A stretch of DNA of 64,000 nucleotides, from positions 69,068,212-69,132,211 of the forward strand of contig CM069870.1 in the NCBI GenBank assembly GCA_036172665.1, in the 5' to 3' direction. Below, in pieces: positions 11,280 through 22,270 of this stretch; position 1 is the first letter of the stretch; each line of letters begins with the position of its first letter. Both the position numbers and the translations under genes were made by a program. The stretch comes from Prosopocoilus inquinatus. Its lineage: Eukaryota; Arthropoda; Insecta; Coleoptera; Lucanidae. Under the pieces are notes generated by a model. The model was not told the origin of the DNA and searched no databases. It worked only from the letters and a program-made list of their open reading frames with translations.

Positions 11280-12555
11280 GCTTAAAATTAAGAAAATTGT
11301 TTCAAGGTTAAGTGAAGCCTATCCAAGAGAACCGAACCTAAGCGTAACTAAACAAAGCAAATAAAAAAATTAATAAATTTAAAAAATAGTGTCAAGACCA
11401 ATCCAACCGAAGTTGAAGCGAACACAACCCAAGGAAAGATTTTCAATTTTCAATAAAAAAAAAATCAAGGTTAAAATAAAATTTTCTAAAAAACTGCAAG
11501 AAAATAAAAATTAAAGCTTATTATTAGTAAAGTTAGTATTGGTACTGAAGATGGCAGCTTAGCTGCCGAAATACATATCTACGGATATAAAATTATCGTG
11601 GGCGGAGATTAATTTCACTTAAATTAAAGCAGGAAAAAATTCAAGGTCAAATAACCCGAATAAAACAAACGTAAGTAAAGTTAACCCAAGGAAATAATTA
11701 AAAAAATAGATAAATAAAAAATTAATGAATCGGAGGCTTCTAAAAATTCGAAAGAAAAAATTAAAAGTGTATGTAGAATATTTAAAAACGATAGGGAAAT
11801 TAAAAAGTAATAAATTGTAAAAAATTAGAAAAAGCACGAAAATTGAAACGAGAAAAAATGCTTAAAAATCGAAAAAGAATTTCTAGGCTAAGTGAAGCCT
11901 ATACAAGGGAACCTAACCTAAGCGTGAGGAAACAAATCAAAGATGAAAAAAGAAATCAGGTACGAAGAATTACGATGAAAGTTTTAAAAAAATTAAAAGA
12001 ATAATTAAAATTGGAAAAAAAGAGAAAATTAAAAAGTATAAGTAATAAAAAAGTTTCTAGGTCAACATAAACCAAGTAAAGCAAACCTGAGTAAAGCCCA
12101 AGCACAAGGAAAAAAATTAAAAGAATATATAAAAAAATTAAATCAAAAAGAATACAATGGACATTTTTAAAAATTCCAAAAAAATTGAACTTGCAGAAAA
12201 TTTAAAAAAATTAAAAATTAAAGAAATATTTAAAATTGTAAAAAAATTAAAAATTCACACAAGGTGAAGCTTAGCCCAAGCTCAAGGAAATAATTTAAAA
12301 GAAGAGACTAAGTCCGACATTTTTTAAAATTCAAAAAAAAAATTGAACTTGCAGAAAGAAACAATAAACAATATAAAGTTGAACAAAATTAACAATTGCA
12401 AAAAATTAGAGAAAAATTTAAAATTGTAAAAAAATTAAAAGAGAAAAAGATATTAAAAACAGTAGAGAAAATAATTTGAAAAAATTAAAAATTAATGTTT
12501 AAGAGAGAGCGCGGAGAGAGGCGGAGAGGTAGAGGGGGGGGGGGGAAGATGGGAG
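11280..12555 (+). repeat. AT-rich TCAAGGTCA family, large block
   Basis: Repeated GTTTCAAGGTTAAGTGAAGCC and CCTAACCTAAGCGTAA modules with A-rich filler. 11284-11350 and 11878-11940 are near duplicates. Perfect TCAAGGTCA at 11641-11649. It ends in a GAGAG/poly-G tract (12505-12555). Confidence 0.6.
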
Positions 12556-12931
12556 AGTAAGGTCTATTATTTTTTAGTTTAAAACATAGTTTATGTTTAT
12601 GTTCTGTGAATAACAGTGTTGCCAATTTAGCGATTATGCGATCTGCTGGCTTTCCGTTGAAATTTCGGAAGAATTTTTGTGAATTCGGACGGACAGATCA
12701 TTTAAAATTTAGTGTTTTCAATATGACAGTATAATGTCAAATCTAGTGACTTTATTTTTTGGAGATGAAATAATTTGCTAGGTAAAACATAAAAATGTAT
12801 AAGCGAAATAAGCAATGAATAAGTTTTAAAAGAAAAAAAAATCAATTTCAATCTTTAAAAAAACACAGGAAACGAAACGAAAATGAATAATGAATAATAA
12901 CAACGATGAAATCGTTCTCCTACTCTACTAC

Positions 12932-13132
12932 AGATGGCGCCGCAAAGGGACAACTTGTGTCAGTAAAGGAAAAAAAACATATTGCAATCGACAGCTAGCA
13001 TAATTTGCTCGCGTTTGTTTAAACTTCTTGTTTAAGAAGTTTAAACAAACGCGAGCAAATTATGCTAGCTGTCGATTGCAATATGTTTTTTTTTCCTTTA
13101 CTGACACAAGTTGTCCCTTTGCGGCGCCATCT
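12932..13132. repeat. Near-perfect 200-bp palindrome
   Basis: Arms of about 98 bases read AGATGGCGCCGCAAAGGGAC.. inward to TTTAAACTTCTT, with a 4-base GTTT loop at 13030-13033. The only difference I see is one base in a homopolymer (8 A against 9 T). The right arm overlaps the start of an unrecognised 159-codon frame that begins about 13062. Such identity means a recent origin. Confidence 0.9.
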
Positions 13133-13541
13133 ATATATGTACTTTCTTTCGTCTTCGAATCGTCTAAATATACGATTCTCCTTTCGTTGGTATCGGAATT
13201 TCGTGTTCGTTTGTTTTAAGCGCGCTGTCACTGTTTTCGGTTTGCAACTGTCATCATTAAAGCGAGGATTAAAAAGTTTCTCGATGCGATCGATCGAAGT
13301 CAGGTCATGGATCGCCCAACGTCGGTACTATTTCATCCTCGCTGTAGTCATCACCGAAAACACCCGTACGGTAATCAGTCAACCGAGAACTGTCATTACT
13401 TTCTGTTTACAATCATTTACATATTTTGATTTTAAACTACAAAAATTGTTGCTAAATGATTTTAATATGTATTTTATTGTGATTTGCGATATTGTATTTT
13501 TTTATTCAATAGAAAATTTATTTAGGAAAACTGAAAAGTGA
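13062..13541 (+). CDS. Unrecognised 159-codon open frame, doubtful
   Basis: The longest ATG frame outside the known genes. It starts inside the palindrome arm. The product is rich in Phe, Arg and Ser with no domain, signal peptide or repeat I recognise. An inverted pair (GTTTTCGGT..GCGAGGAT near 13232-13270 against ATCCTCGC..ACCGAAAAC near 13336-13362) crosses it, which suggests a transposon-derived stretch. Probably not a gene. Confidence 0.15.
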   Translation: MLAVDCNMFFFPLLTQVVPLRRHLYMYFLSSSNRLNIRFSFRWYRNFVFVCFKRAVTVFGLQLSSLKRGLKSFSMRSIEVRSWIAQRRYYFILAVVITENTRTVISQPRTVITFCLQSFTYFDFKLQKLLLNDFNMYFIVICDIVFFYSIENLFRKTEK

Positions 13542-13839
13542 CAAGTTGACTATAACTATAAAATTTACTTGCATTTGTTTAATTTGGTTTAGTTCTCTCG
13601 CGTAACCTAACTTTTCTATTTTGACAGTTCTCGCGACTGTCACACCACCTATAAAAATTTAATCAACGATACGCGATTTTGTTTCCAAGGCCAACTCGAG
13701 GTATGTACTTTTTTTTATCGAACACTTGACACGCAAATATAAAATGCTGGAAGTTTTAAAATCGCACATTGAAGTTATAAATAAAAAGAACACGTGTGGG
13801 TGGTGTGGGTGGGTGGTTTGGAATTAATTTCTTTTATTA

Positions 13840-14310
13840 ATTGCGGTAAGTGCGCACGTACTCCAGGCCCGGACTGGATATGTATTGTATTGTATACATG
13901 TTTATGTACTTACCTACATACAATGTTATGTATGTACACACGCGTGGTATCTACATAAAGTCAATATTAGCCGGAGGAGTGTTTTTTTTTTTTTGAAATC
14001 GGGAGGGCCGTGCGTGGGTTTATCAGTGGTGCTAAAATTGGCAGAACGACGGGCGCACCCTTCGAGTCGCCCTTGAATTTCCCCACCTCGGAAGCGTGGG
14101 CGGGCGGCAACTACCCACGCGCGCCCACGCGGAATGATCGCGTGGGCCGAGATATCCTCCTAGACTCCCTGTCCCGATACCGGTTTGCGGGCCCAGTCCT
14201 CCTGGCCCGTAAAATTTATCGTCCGCGTCGATTGCCGGGTTTTATTGCGGGGCCTTCTTATTATTATTATTGTTATTATTACTACTTGGTGTCCGATGAA
14301 ACGAGAAATT
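13840..14310. other. GC-rich island, no gene
   Basis: CpG-rich stretch (about 14000-14260) with GCGTGGGCGG, CCCACGCGCGCCC and GGGCCCAGTCC motifs, ending in an ATT microsatellite. Two overlapping frames run through it but neither looks conserved. Candidate regulatory island. Confidence 0.35.
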
Positions 14311-14368
14311 AAATTAAAAAGACGAGCGTCTGAAAAATTCGCTCGTTTCGAAGCTATAACATAAAAAC

Positions 14369-14412
14369 AATCTACAGGGGACGTTTATGATATCATAAAC
14401 GTCCTGTAGATT
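14369..14412. repeat. Short palindrome around GATATC
   Basis: AATCTACAGG(GG)ACGTTTATGAT faces its complement across 14391-14392; the left arm carries two extra G. The sequence TTTTCATCGGACAAGATAG follows at about 14500-14518, a tag that also flanks the AACGTTTCG foldback family. Confidence 0.75.
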
Positions 14413-14827
14413 ATTTTATATTTTATAGTTTTTTTGAAGAAGCTGTCAAACACGTATCGGAACGTTCACTTACTATTCAATTTTTATAATATAAGTAATT
14501 TTCATCGGACAAGATAGTATTTCGACAACTCAATAAAGTAGGTTTATCTGGAATGAAACCAGCTCTAAGTGTCTTTTGCGGAGCATTTAAGCAGCTTCCT
14601 AACGGATTGTCAGGATTTCTGGAAATTTAGAGAGGTACGTGGCACGATTGTTAGGCGTGGGACCACGATTATTTACGCGTGCTTCGTTTATTGGAACAGA
14701 ATTCTTTTCTCCGAGGGACGTACGACTGAATACTCTGTGGATCGTTGCGAGTAAGGCAGATCTCGCTTTGCGGTTGACCCAGTTCATCGGAGACGCCGCC
14801 GCGTAATTGAACAGCACACCTTCATTA

Positions 14828-14960
14828 TACAGTGTGTCCCCGGATGGACCTAAACTATACCTACAAAGAAGAAACAAAAACTTTTTATAAAGAATGGCTT
14901 TTCTTCCTAAAATAAGGAAGTTTATAGGCATAGCTAGGTCCATCCGGGGACACAATGTAC
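14828..14960. mobile_element. MITE-like foldback with GTGTCCCCGGATGGACCTA ends
   Basis: Ends TACAGTGTGTCCCCGGATGG and its complement near 14960; arms about 28 bp with further internal pairing (AAGAATGGC..). A right-end copy (15380-15475) with the same GGTCCATCCGGGGACACA end stands 515 bp further on, part of the local duplication. Confidence 0.75.
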
Positions 14961-15870
14961 ATACAGAAATATCTAAAAAAAAAGAAAAAAAAACAATGGG
15001 GAAAAATAAAATACGAAAAGTTTCAAGGCCAACCCAACTGAAGTTAAACTAAGCGAAGCGAACCCAATCCCAGGAAAGATTTTTATTGAAAGAAATTATG
15101 CATGAAGAGTTAAGAAAAAAAAAGGGTTAAAAATCAAAAATTCCTTTAAAAATTAGGAAAACATTTATGGGAAAAATGAAAATAGAGGGCTTCAAGGTCA
15201 ATCCAACCCAAGTAAGTACACACCTAAGTAAAGCCAACTCAACGAAACAATTAAAAGAAAATATAAAAAAATAAAACAAAAAACAATTAAGACAAAAAAG
15301 GTTAAAAATTAAAAATATCTAAAAAAAAAATTGGGGGAAATTAAATAGGAAAAGTTTCGAGGTCAACCGAACGCAAGAAAACAAAAACTTTTTATAAAGA
15401 ATGATTTTTCTTACTAAAATTCGAACTTAGGAAGTTTATAGGTACAGTTAGGTCCATCCGGGGACACACTGTACATACAGAAATATCTAAAAAAAAAATG
15501 GGGAAAAATAAAATTGAAAAAGTTTCAAGACCAACCCAACTGAAGTTAAACTAAGCGAAGGGAACCCAATCCCAGAAATGATTTTTTTTAAATTATACAT
15601 GAAGAGTTGAAAAAAAGGTTAAAAATCAAAGATTCCTTTAAAATTAGGAAGAAATTAATGGGAAAAAATGAAAAAGAGTTTCAAGGTCAAATCAACCCAG
15701 GTAAGTACCTACTTAAGCAAAACCAAGTCAAGAAAAGAATTAAAAGAAAATATAAAAAAAATAAAACAAAAAAACAATTAAGACAAAAAAGGTTAAAAAT
15801 TAAAAATATCTAATAAAATTGGGGAAAATTAAATCGGAAAAGTTTCAAGGTCAACCGAATGTAAGTAAAG
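14955..15870 (+). repeat. Tandem duplication, ~518-bp unit, in AT-rich family
   Basis: ACATACAGAAATATCTAAAA, then GGGGAAAAATAAAAT..GTTTCAAG, then AACCCAATCCCAG and later AGACAAAAAAGGTTAAAAAT occur in the same order from 14955 and from 15473. The unit includes the foldback end. Perfect TCAAGGTCA at 15192, 15681 and 15845. Confidence 0.7.
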
Positions 15871-16560
15871 AGAAACCAACCCAAGAAAATACTTAAAAAA
15901 AATGTAAATCGTAAAAGATTTGGAACAAATCGGGATATAAATTTAATAATAAATAAATTGTAAAAAAAAGGAAAAAGAACGAAAATGTAAAAAAATTGTT
16001 TAAAAATTATAAAACAGTTTCGAGGCCAATCCAACTGAAGTTAATAAACTGAACGAAGCGAACCCGAGGGAACCAAATCTAAACGAACCCAACCTAAGGA
16101 AATACTTTTTTAAGAAATTGTGTATGAAGATATAAGACAAAAAGATTAAAAAAAAATGGAAAAAATTAAAATAGATAATTTCAAGGTTAACCCAATCCAA
16201 GCAAAGCAAATCACTTAAGTTTGGGTTGACCTTGAAACTCTAGTTGAATTTTTTCCATTTTAAATTTTTTCCCCATTTTTTTTAGGAATTTTTAATCTTT
16301 TTGTCTTGTAATTTCTTAAAAAAATCTCTCTTTGGATTGGATTCGCTTAGATTTGGTTCCCTCTTTGGGTAGTTAAACTTCAGTTGGGTTGACCTTGACA
16401 CTCTCTATTTTCATTTTCTCAATAGTGTTTTGACAAAAGTGAACGAGCTTGCAGCCAAGAAATTTCCGTAACAGACCGAGAGATGACGCTCCAAGTTATT
16501 TAGAAGTAAGAACTGATTTCATTTGAAATCAAAAGTCAAAAGAATATTACCCAGGCACTA
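15870..16560. repeat. AT-rich TCAAGGTCA family, both orientations
   Basis: Plus-oriented modules to about 16210 face minus-oriented copies from 16215 to 16420 (TTTGGGTTGACCTTGAAAC, GGTTGACCTTGACAC), making a loose inverted repeat. Perfect TGACCTTGA at 16227-16235 and 16390-16398. Confidence 0.55.
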
Positions 16561-16899
16561 GTATGCACGTGTTGGTTTTGTCTCTACTTAATTGTTTTTT
16601 TTTGTTTGTTTTCCTCTTCGATTACTAACTACGTATTTGCTTTCACCTTTAAATATTGTCATATTTTCCATTTAAAATTTTTCATTTTTTTCTCTATTGC
16701 TCTCGATTGTTTATTAGTATTTGTTTTTTCGTTTGTTTACTGTTTTCCGTTTTTAATTACCTACATTTTTTCTTCTTTCTTTTTAATTTTTTTTCTTCCC
16801 TTGTAATTTTTTATTTACGCTTTTACGTCTTTTCATACGATTGTCTTCTCGTTTAAAATGCCATTCGTTTCGCTTGCATTTGTCTTGATTTTCAATGTT

Positions 16900-17060
16900 T
16901 TGTTTGCCCCCGCCCCCAATTACAGTTTGCTGTAAATTTCATTTCTCTAAAATGGTATCGTTTAGATGCGTCTTGACAGAATTTGCGAAAGTTGTCAAAT
17001 TTGAAAACGTTCAGAATTACAGGAAACTGTAACTGCTTTCGACTGACGAAAGGTTGCGTT
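16900..17060. repeat. Inverted ACAGTTT/CTGTAA module
   Basis: CCAATTACAGTTTGCTGTAA, TCTCTAAAATGGTATCGTTTA and GTCAAATTTGAAAACGTTCAG match the unit repeated at 39170-39830 and 40600-40890. An inverted ATTACAGGAAACTGTAA closes it at about 17017-17033. Confidence 0.5.
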
Positions 17061-17147
17061 CAGATTTACAAGGTAGAGTGCAACCTAGATGTGTATTCGT
17101 ATCCTTCTTTCTCACGATTATTGACACACCTTGCGTCTCTTTCTTTT

Positions 17148-17287
17148 ATCCGTTTCAAGAAGTATTTTGTTTTTACATCATCACCATGGCAGCAAGCGAA
17201 CTTTTACGTCCTACTCAAACAGTGGGAAGAGAAAAGTTCGCCCGTTGCCATGGCGATGATGTAAACACAAGACTTCTTGAAACGGAT
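17148..17287. mobile_element. MITE-like foldback, 140 bp
   Basis: ATCCGTTTCAAGAAGT..TTTTACATCATCACCATGGC faces GCCATGGCGATGATGTAAAC..ACTTCTTGAAACGGAT; arms about 60 bp with few mismatches. Confidence 0.8.
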
Positions 17288-17311
17288 ATAAATTATAAAT
17301 AAATAATGAAC

Positions 17312-17490
17312 AGATAAAATAGCGACATCTTACTATCGCAATTGCGAATAAATTGGGCAAGTCGTTTTTGGTCTGCAGTGGGAATGTCGAGCTACGTTTC
17401 TGCTGAAGAAGCCCCAAGCAGGGCTGAAACAGCTGTCCAGAGGCTGCTCGAGGTTCTCACTGCAATCAAAAACGATTTGCACAAAATTTT
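17312..17490 (+). repeat. Dispersed repeat with hammerhead-like core, copy 2
   Basis: The best-preserved copy: CTGAAGA (17403-17409), stem AGCCC (17410-17414), loop CAAGCA, stem GGGCT (17421-17425), GAAA (17426-17429), then CAGCTGT. Stem II pairs perfectly. The rest matches 907-1050 and 48527-48815. Confidence 0.65.
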
Positions 17491-17540
17491 TCTAAAATAT
17501 AAATAAATAATTGAAGTTTGTTCTTGTTCGATGAAAATAG

Positions 17541-17696
17541 TAAGTACAAAGTTTTTTTAATCTCCAACCGGACAGAAAAATGAAGGGAAACACACTCAAC
17601 GTTTCGCTATAGATTTATAGCTTCGTCTCCTGACGTTGAGTGTGTTTCCCTTCATTTTTCTGTCCGGTTGGAGATTAAAAAAACTTTGTACTTACT
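17541..17696. mobile_element. AACGTTTCG foldback family, copy 1
   Basis: Arms of about 60 bases (TAAGTACAAAGTTTTTTTAA.. AACCGGACAG.. GGGAAACACACTCAACG) are perfect complements. The centre on the minus strand reads GACGA, AGCTATA, AATC, TATAGC, GAAAC. Related copies at 19920-20085, 26165-26372 and 50040-50105. Confidence 0.8.
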
Positions 17697-17699
17697 ATA

Positions 17700-19080
17700 A
17701 ATAAATAAATATAAATTACCCTAAAATGAAAAAAAAAAAAAAATAATAATGATAATAAGGAAAATGAATTATTATGTGAAACAGTGAATCTGTAATTGTC
17801 TACTATTTTTTTTGTAACGTGTTAGAATTACATTTTAGAAAAAAATGGCGCATTTCGGCTGCATTTTATCCACAGATTGGCAACATTGCCTACGGAAAAT
17901 CTGGCAATCCTGGTAATAGTAGACTACAACTTATAGCGCGCCCTCAGGCGGCCAGGGGTTAGTTTCCTGGCATTAGTTGCATTACTAAATGCTACTTAAA
18001 AGTTTCCTTTTTAGTGGTTGGGTTGGGTTGGATTGTTCCGCCTTACCTTAATTAAAATCTGGTCACTTTCAGCGTAATATGTTTATCAACAGTTGGCAAC
18101 ACTGACCTTGATAACTATAACGTTTAAAAACGGGAATTTTCCTGCGCGCCGAAGAAAAAGATGACGAAAACGAGCAGCAGGAAGGAAAACGAGATACAAT
18201 AAATAACTTGCTGCACGTCCAACGAGCGAGAATGGTTCATCGACCGCAGCGCTCCTCGCCGTTGACGCTTATTTGCAACAAACAGAGGAAAAAAAAAAGA
18301 CGGTGTCAAGTCAATACTGCACGAACTGTACTTATTTGCATTTCAGCGTGTGAGATCTCTATTTGGAAGTCACGTTGCCGTCGTCGGATTTAATATTCAA
18401 ATTAGCACAGCCCAGGCGGGGCCGGGGGGGAGGGGGGGGGGTCAATGAAGCGCGTTAATTACACCGTTTTTTATTCGAAAATAAACATAAAACATAAAAC
18501 GTGTAGCTTACAGACAAAACAATGATGAAAACTCCCCGCCCGCCTTTCCCCGCCCCCCCAATCTTCGTTCCCATCATTTTCGAGCGCATTATATTTACAT
18601 TTAATTCATAAGTAATTGCCGCACGTAAAACGAAACCGTCTAATTGTGTGGTGCGATGAATACACGTTCGTTTGTGTGTGTGTGTGTGTGTGCGCGGCCA
18701 AAGGAAGTACGGCCACTATTGTGTTCAGCTTCTGTAATAAAAATAATAATTGTCGCGTAAAAAGGATATCCTCCTCCGGATAAGATCAGAAAGACGTTGA
18801 ATTTGTATAAAACGGATATGCACGCGCGCGAGATCTTCCATGAAAAAAAAATAACAATAAAATTAAAAAAAAAAAAGAAAAAAGAAAAGAACCGGCCGCG
18901 TTAAAAATTAAATTATTATGCGTTCGTCCCCCCGTCCCGCCGCCCATTTAATAACGCAAGCGTCTGATGCATTATTAATTTTCTTTCATTCCCTCAACAA
19001 ATAAAATAATTCTATGCGTTGACCTGAGGAACTTATTTTTATTATCTAGTAGGAAAACAATAAAATGACGTTGTCACATC
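17700..19080. other. Mixed non-coding with GC-rich island and simple repeats
   Basis: Contains GGCAACATTGCC and TTGGCAACACTG modules (17878-17910, 18090-18110), a poly-G stretch (18420-18442), a GT microsatellite (18674-18692) and CpG-rich sequence. No gene seen. Confidence 0.45.
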
Positions 19081-19084
19081 GAAA

Positions 19085-19517
19085 CGTACGTATACAAATG
19101 CGTTTTTGTTTTTTTTTTATTTACCATCAACTTAAAAAAAAGTAGAGCGCTTCACAGTAAACGTGCAGTCTCCTAAAGTAAAGAGGAAGAAGCCACCTGT
19201 CTTTTTTTTTAATTTCCCGTTAACTTAATACCTATGTAACGAGTGTTCAATAAAAAAAAAACGGTCAAGTAGGCTGTAGCAGGCTTTTGTTGTCGGGAAC
19301 GTACGTATACAAATGCGTTTTTGTTTTTCTTTTATTTACCATCAACTTAAAAAAAAGTAGAGCGCTTCACAGTAAACGTGCAGTCTCCTAAAGTAAAGAG
19401 GAAGAAGCTACCTGTCTTTTTTTTTAATTTCCCGTTAACTTGATACCTATGTAACGAGTGTTCAATAAAAAAAAAACGGTCAAGTAGGCTGTAGCAGGCT
19501 TTTGTTGTCGGGAACGC
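19085..19517 (+). repeat. Recent 215-bp tandem duplication
   Basis: Two copies starting ACGTACGTATACAAATGCG at 19084 and 19299 and ending GCTTTTGTTGTCGGGAAC. I count only a handful of differences. The module GTAACGAGTGTTCAAT..ACGGTC in each copy is inverted at 19768-19800, so the block appears to be part of a transposon with those ends. Confidence 0.85.
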
Positions 19518-19919
19518 ATGTCGCGATTAACTTCATTTGAATTTCAACTTTGACAACTTGACGGTTAAACCTAACCAACAAAATTCGAAAGTTGCTTCTG
19601 CAATTTCTTTTTCTAATATTTATACTTAATACAAACATTCGATAATAAAAGTTTCTTTTTGAAATGTCTTCGTTGAGTTAAAGTGAGGTTAGAAATGCAA
19701 GTGACGCTTCACGCTAACCGTACGAAGAACCCTACGCTAGACGTTCAGAATAAATTCACGGGTATCTAGACCGTTTTTTTTTTAATTGAACACTCGTTAC
19801 GCGTCGAGTTGTCAAATCTCTAAAAGATTTCCACCGACTTGAAAAAAACTAGAGCGTGCGCAGTACACACGCAGCACAGGAAAGGTACTACCAATCGCAG
19901 TTAAATAAAATTACTGAGG

Positions 19920-20085
19920 GCCGTTTTCATAATCGGAGAAAACACTCAACGTTTCCCTATGGATTTATAGCTTTATCTATAGCGAAACGTTGAATGTTTT
20001 CCCTTCATAATTCTCTCCGGTTCGAGATTAAAAAAAACTTTGTATTTAAAATTTTCATCGGACAAGAACCAACTTCAATTGTAAA
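19920..20085. mobile_element. AACGTTTCG foldback family, copy 2
   Basis: GAAAACACTCAACGTTTCCC, a centre with ATAGCTTTATCTATAGCG, then GAAACGTTGAATGTTTTCCC and the GGTTCGAGATTAAAAAAAAC tail. The left arm is partly lost. The tag TTTTCATCGGACAAGAACC follows. Confidence 0.75.
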
Positions 20086-20189
20086 AAATAAATGTAAAGT
20101 AATATTAATGTATTCTGTGTCTGAACGATTGTACTAAGCGTTCGAAATTAGTAAACGAGTATTAACAGCGAATCACGAAGTCGTAATAA

Positions 20190-21514
20190 TATACAGGGTG
20201 TTCATGGAAAGCCGCTACAATAGCTAACTTTCTTATTTGTATTTTTATGAAGCAACTTAAATTAGAAAAGTTTTAGGACCTTTCCTCTTCGGTTTTATGT
20301 TACTTTCAAAAAAACAAATGACAATCAGGTCGTCGAGATTTTCAATTGTTTTCAACTTTTTTAAATGAAATGTTAGGTTTTTTATCATCGCATAGCGTTC
20401 AGGATGTCAAATGAATTATGTCTCTAAAATGTCATCTCCCAAAGCCTACCATTTTAAAAATGATTTAGTAATAAAATGTCGGTGTTCACGGGAAATGGCT
20501 ACAATAGCTAACTTTTTTATTCGAAATTTTACGAAGCAGTTTAAATCAGGAAAGTTTCAGGACCTTCCCTGCTCGATTTTATGGTACCTTTGGAAAAACA
20601 AATGACTATCGGGTTTTTGAGATTTTTCACTTGTTTTCAACTTTTTTAAATTGAACATTACGTTTTTTATTAGCGTTTCGGATGTCAAATTAAGTATTTC
20701 CCTAAAATATTCCCCTCCTAAGTCTACTATTTTATAAATTATTTGGTAAATAATGGTATTAGATATTTTAACATGTCGCGCTTTCAATACTTGGACCCAA
20801 GGGTTTTCAGTTTGAACTAAATTTAAACAAATTTTGAATCATGACAGTTCACAAAGGTCTGACAGTTTGAACACACTTCCTTTATTCTCTTGTTTCAACG
20901 CGCACCATATTGTATTCGTGAATAAAAAGACTATCGTAACGATACACTTCTTTCCGCGAATATCAAGACTGAATTATTTATGAAATATTCTGTTTTGAGA
21001 GATATTATTTCACAGACATACTTAATTTGACATGCTGAATGCGATTTCGTGATAAAAAAACTTAATGTTCCATTTAAAAAAGTTGAAAACCATTGAAAAT
21101 CTCAAAAACCTGATAGTCATTTGTTTTTTCAAAGGTACCATAAAATCGAGCAGGGAAAGTCCTGAAACTTTCCTGATTTAAGCTACTTCGTGAAACTTCA
21201 AATAAAAAAGTTTCCATTTCCCGTGAACACCGAAATTTTGTTACTAAATCATTCCTAAAATGGTAGGCTTTGGGAGATGATATTTTAGAGACATCATTAA
21301 TTTGACATCCTGAACGCGATACAATAATAAAAGACCTAACATTCCAAAAAAAAGTTGAAAACAATTGAAAATCTCGAAAACCTGATTTGTTTTTCCGAAA
21401 GTATCATAAAAACGAGGAGGAGAAGTCCTAAAACTTTCCTAATTTAAGTTACTTCATAAAAATACAAATAAGAGAGTTAGTTATTGTAGCGGCTTCCCAT
21501 GAACACCCTGTATA
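20190..21514. mobile_element. 1.3-kb foldback element with TATACAGGGTGTTC ends
   Basis: Ends TATACAGGGTGTTCATGGAA and its complement; arms of at least 250 bp run through GCCGCTACAATAGCTAACT, AGGACCTTTCCTC and GTTTTCAACTTTTTT. Inside each arm a second diverged copy of the same unit occurs (20470-20760 and 21060-21300). TA at both ends fits a Tc1/mariner-like target. The four frames within are shadows of the arms; no transposase is visible. Confidence 0.8.
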
Positions 21515-22270
21515 GCTGAATTTAAGAAAATATTTATAAGTACATACATTTCGGGGTATAACATACTTGTGCTGTAAAATAGCGTCGCAGACAGTTAAAT
21601 AAGAAAATACTCTTTTTTTTTAATTGTTTGTGCAGTAGGCTCTTGGTGAAGCATTTTGAATAAATTGCAATAAATAACACTTGTATTTAACTGTTTAAAA
21701 TTGTGGAAACAGTTAAATACAAGTGTTCTTTTATTGCAAAATACTCTCTATTGTAGTGGTGCCAAATCATACAGTCATACTTGAACACTCTGTATATGTA
21801 CATTATATACGTATAAACAATAGTCCTGTTTTGCAAATAAACTTTTCGGCTGCTTTATTTGTTTTAACTTCCTGCGGCACTTCGCGTTAGTTTTCGCCGT
21901 ACGCCGAGTCCTGGACGTACTGAGAAAGTGACAAGCAAATATTTATAACCAAGATAACTTATGCTTCGTAATTCAGAAGTGAGGCAATAACTTTCCCGGA
22001 AAGTTTGACGCGGCGATGAGTATCACACGTTTCATTTTGCCAAAAAGACAAACTACCTACCGATTTGACACTTCGTCCAAAATTATTAAACTCTTTCTTC
22101 TTACTCTTTACTTAATTTTTAGCGCAAAGTTTCCGGATTTCTCTTCAGTTTCACACAATAAAAAAAATTAAAACATATTCGTATTTTCTTATTTAAACAA
22201 AAGTCAATGTGAATTGTATCCAGATTTGACAATTCGTCTATAGCTAAATTCTCTCTTCTTCCTCTTTACT
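21515..22270. other. Non-coding, with a perfect 21-bp hairpin
   Basis: AACACTTGTATTTAACTGTT at 21676 faces its complement ending at 21727 with a loop of about 10 bases. The rest is unremarkable AT-rich sequence. The hairpin is too short and AT-rich to call a microRNA. Confidence 0.5.

Noticed and set aside
21676..21727. Perfect hairpin considered as a microRNA precursor
   Set aside because: Arms are only about 21 bases, extremely AT-rich, and perfectly paired with a short loop, more like a foldback remnant.
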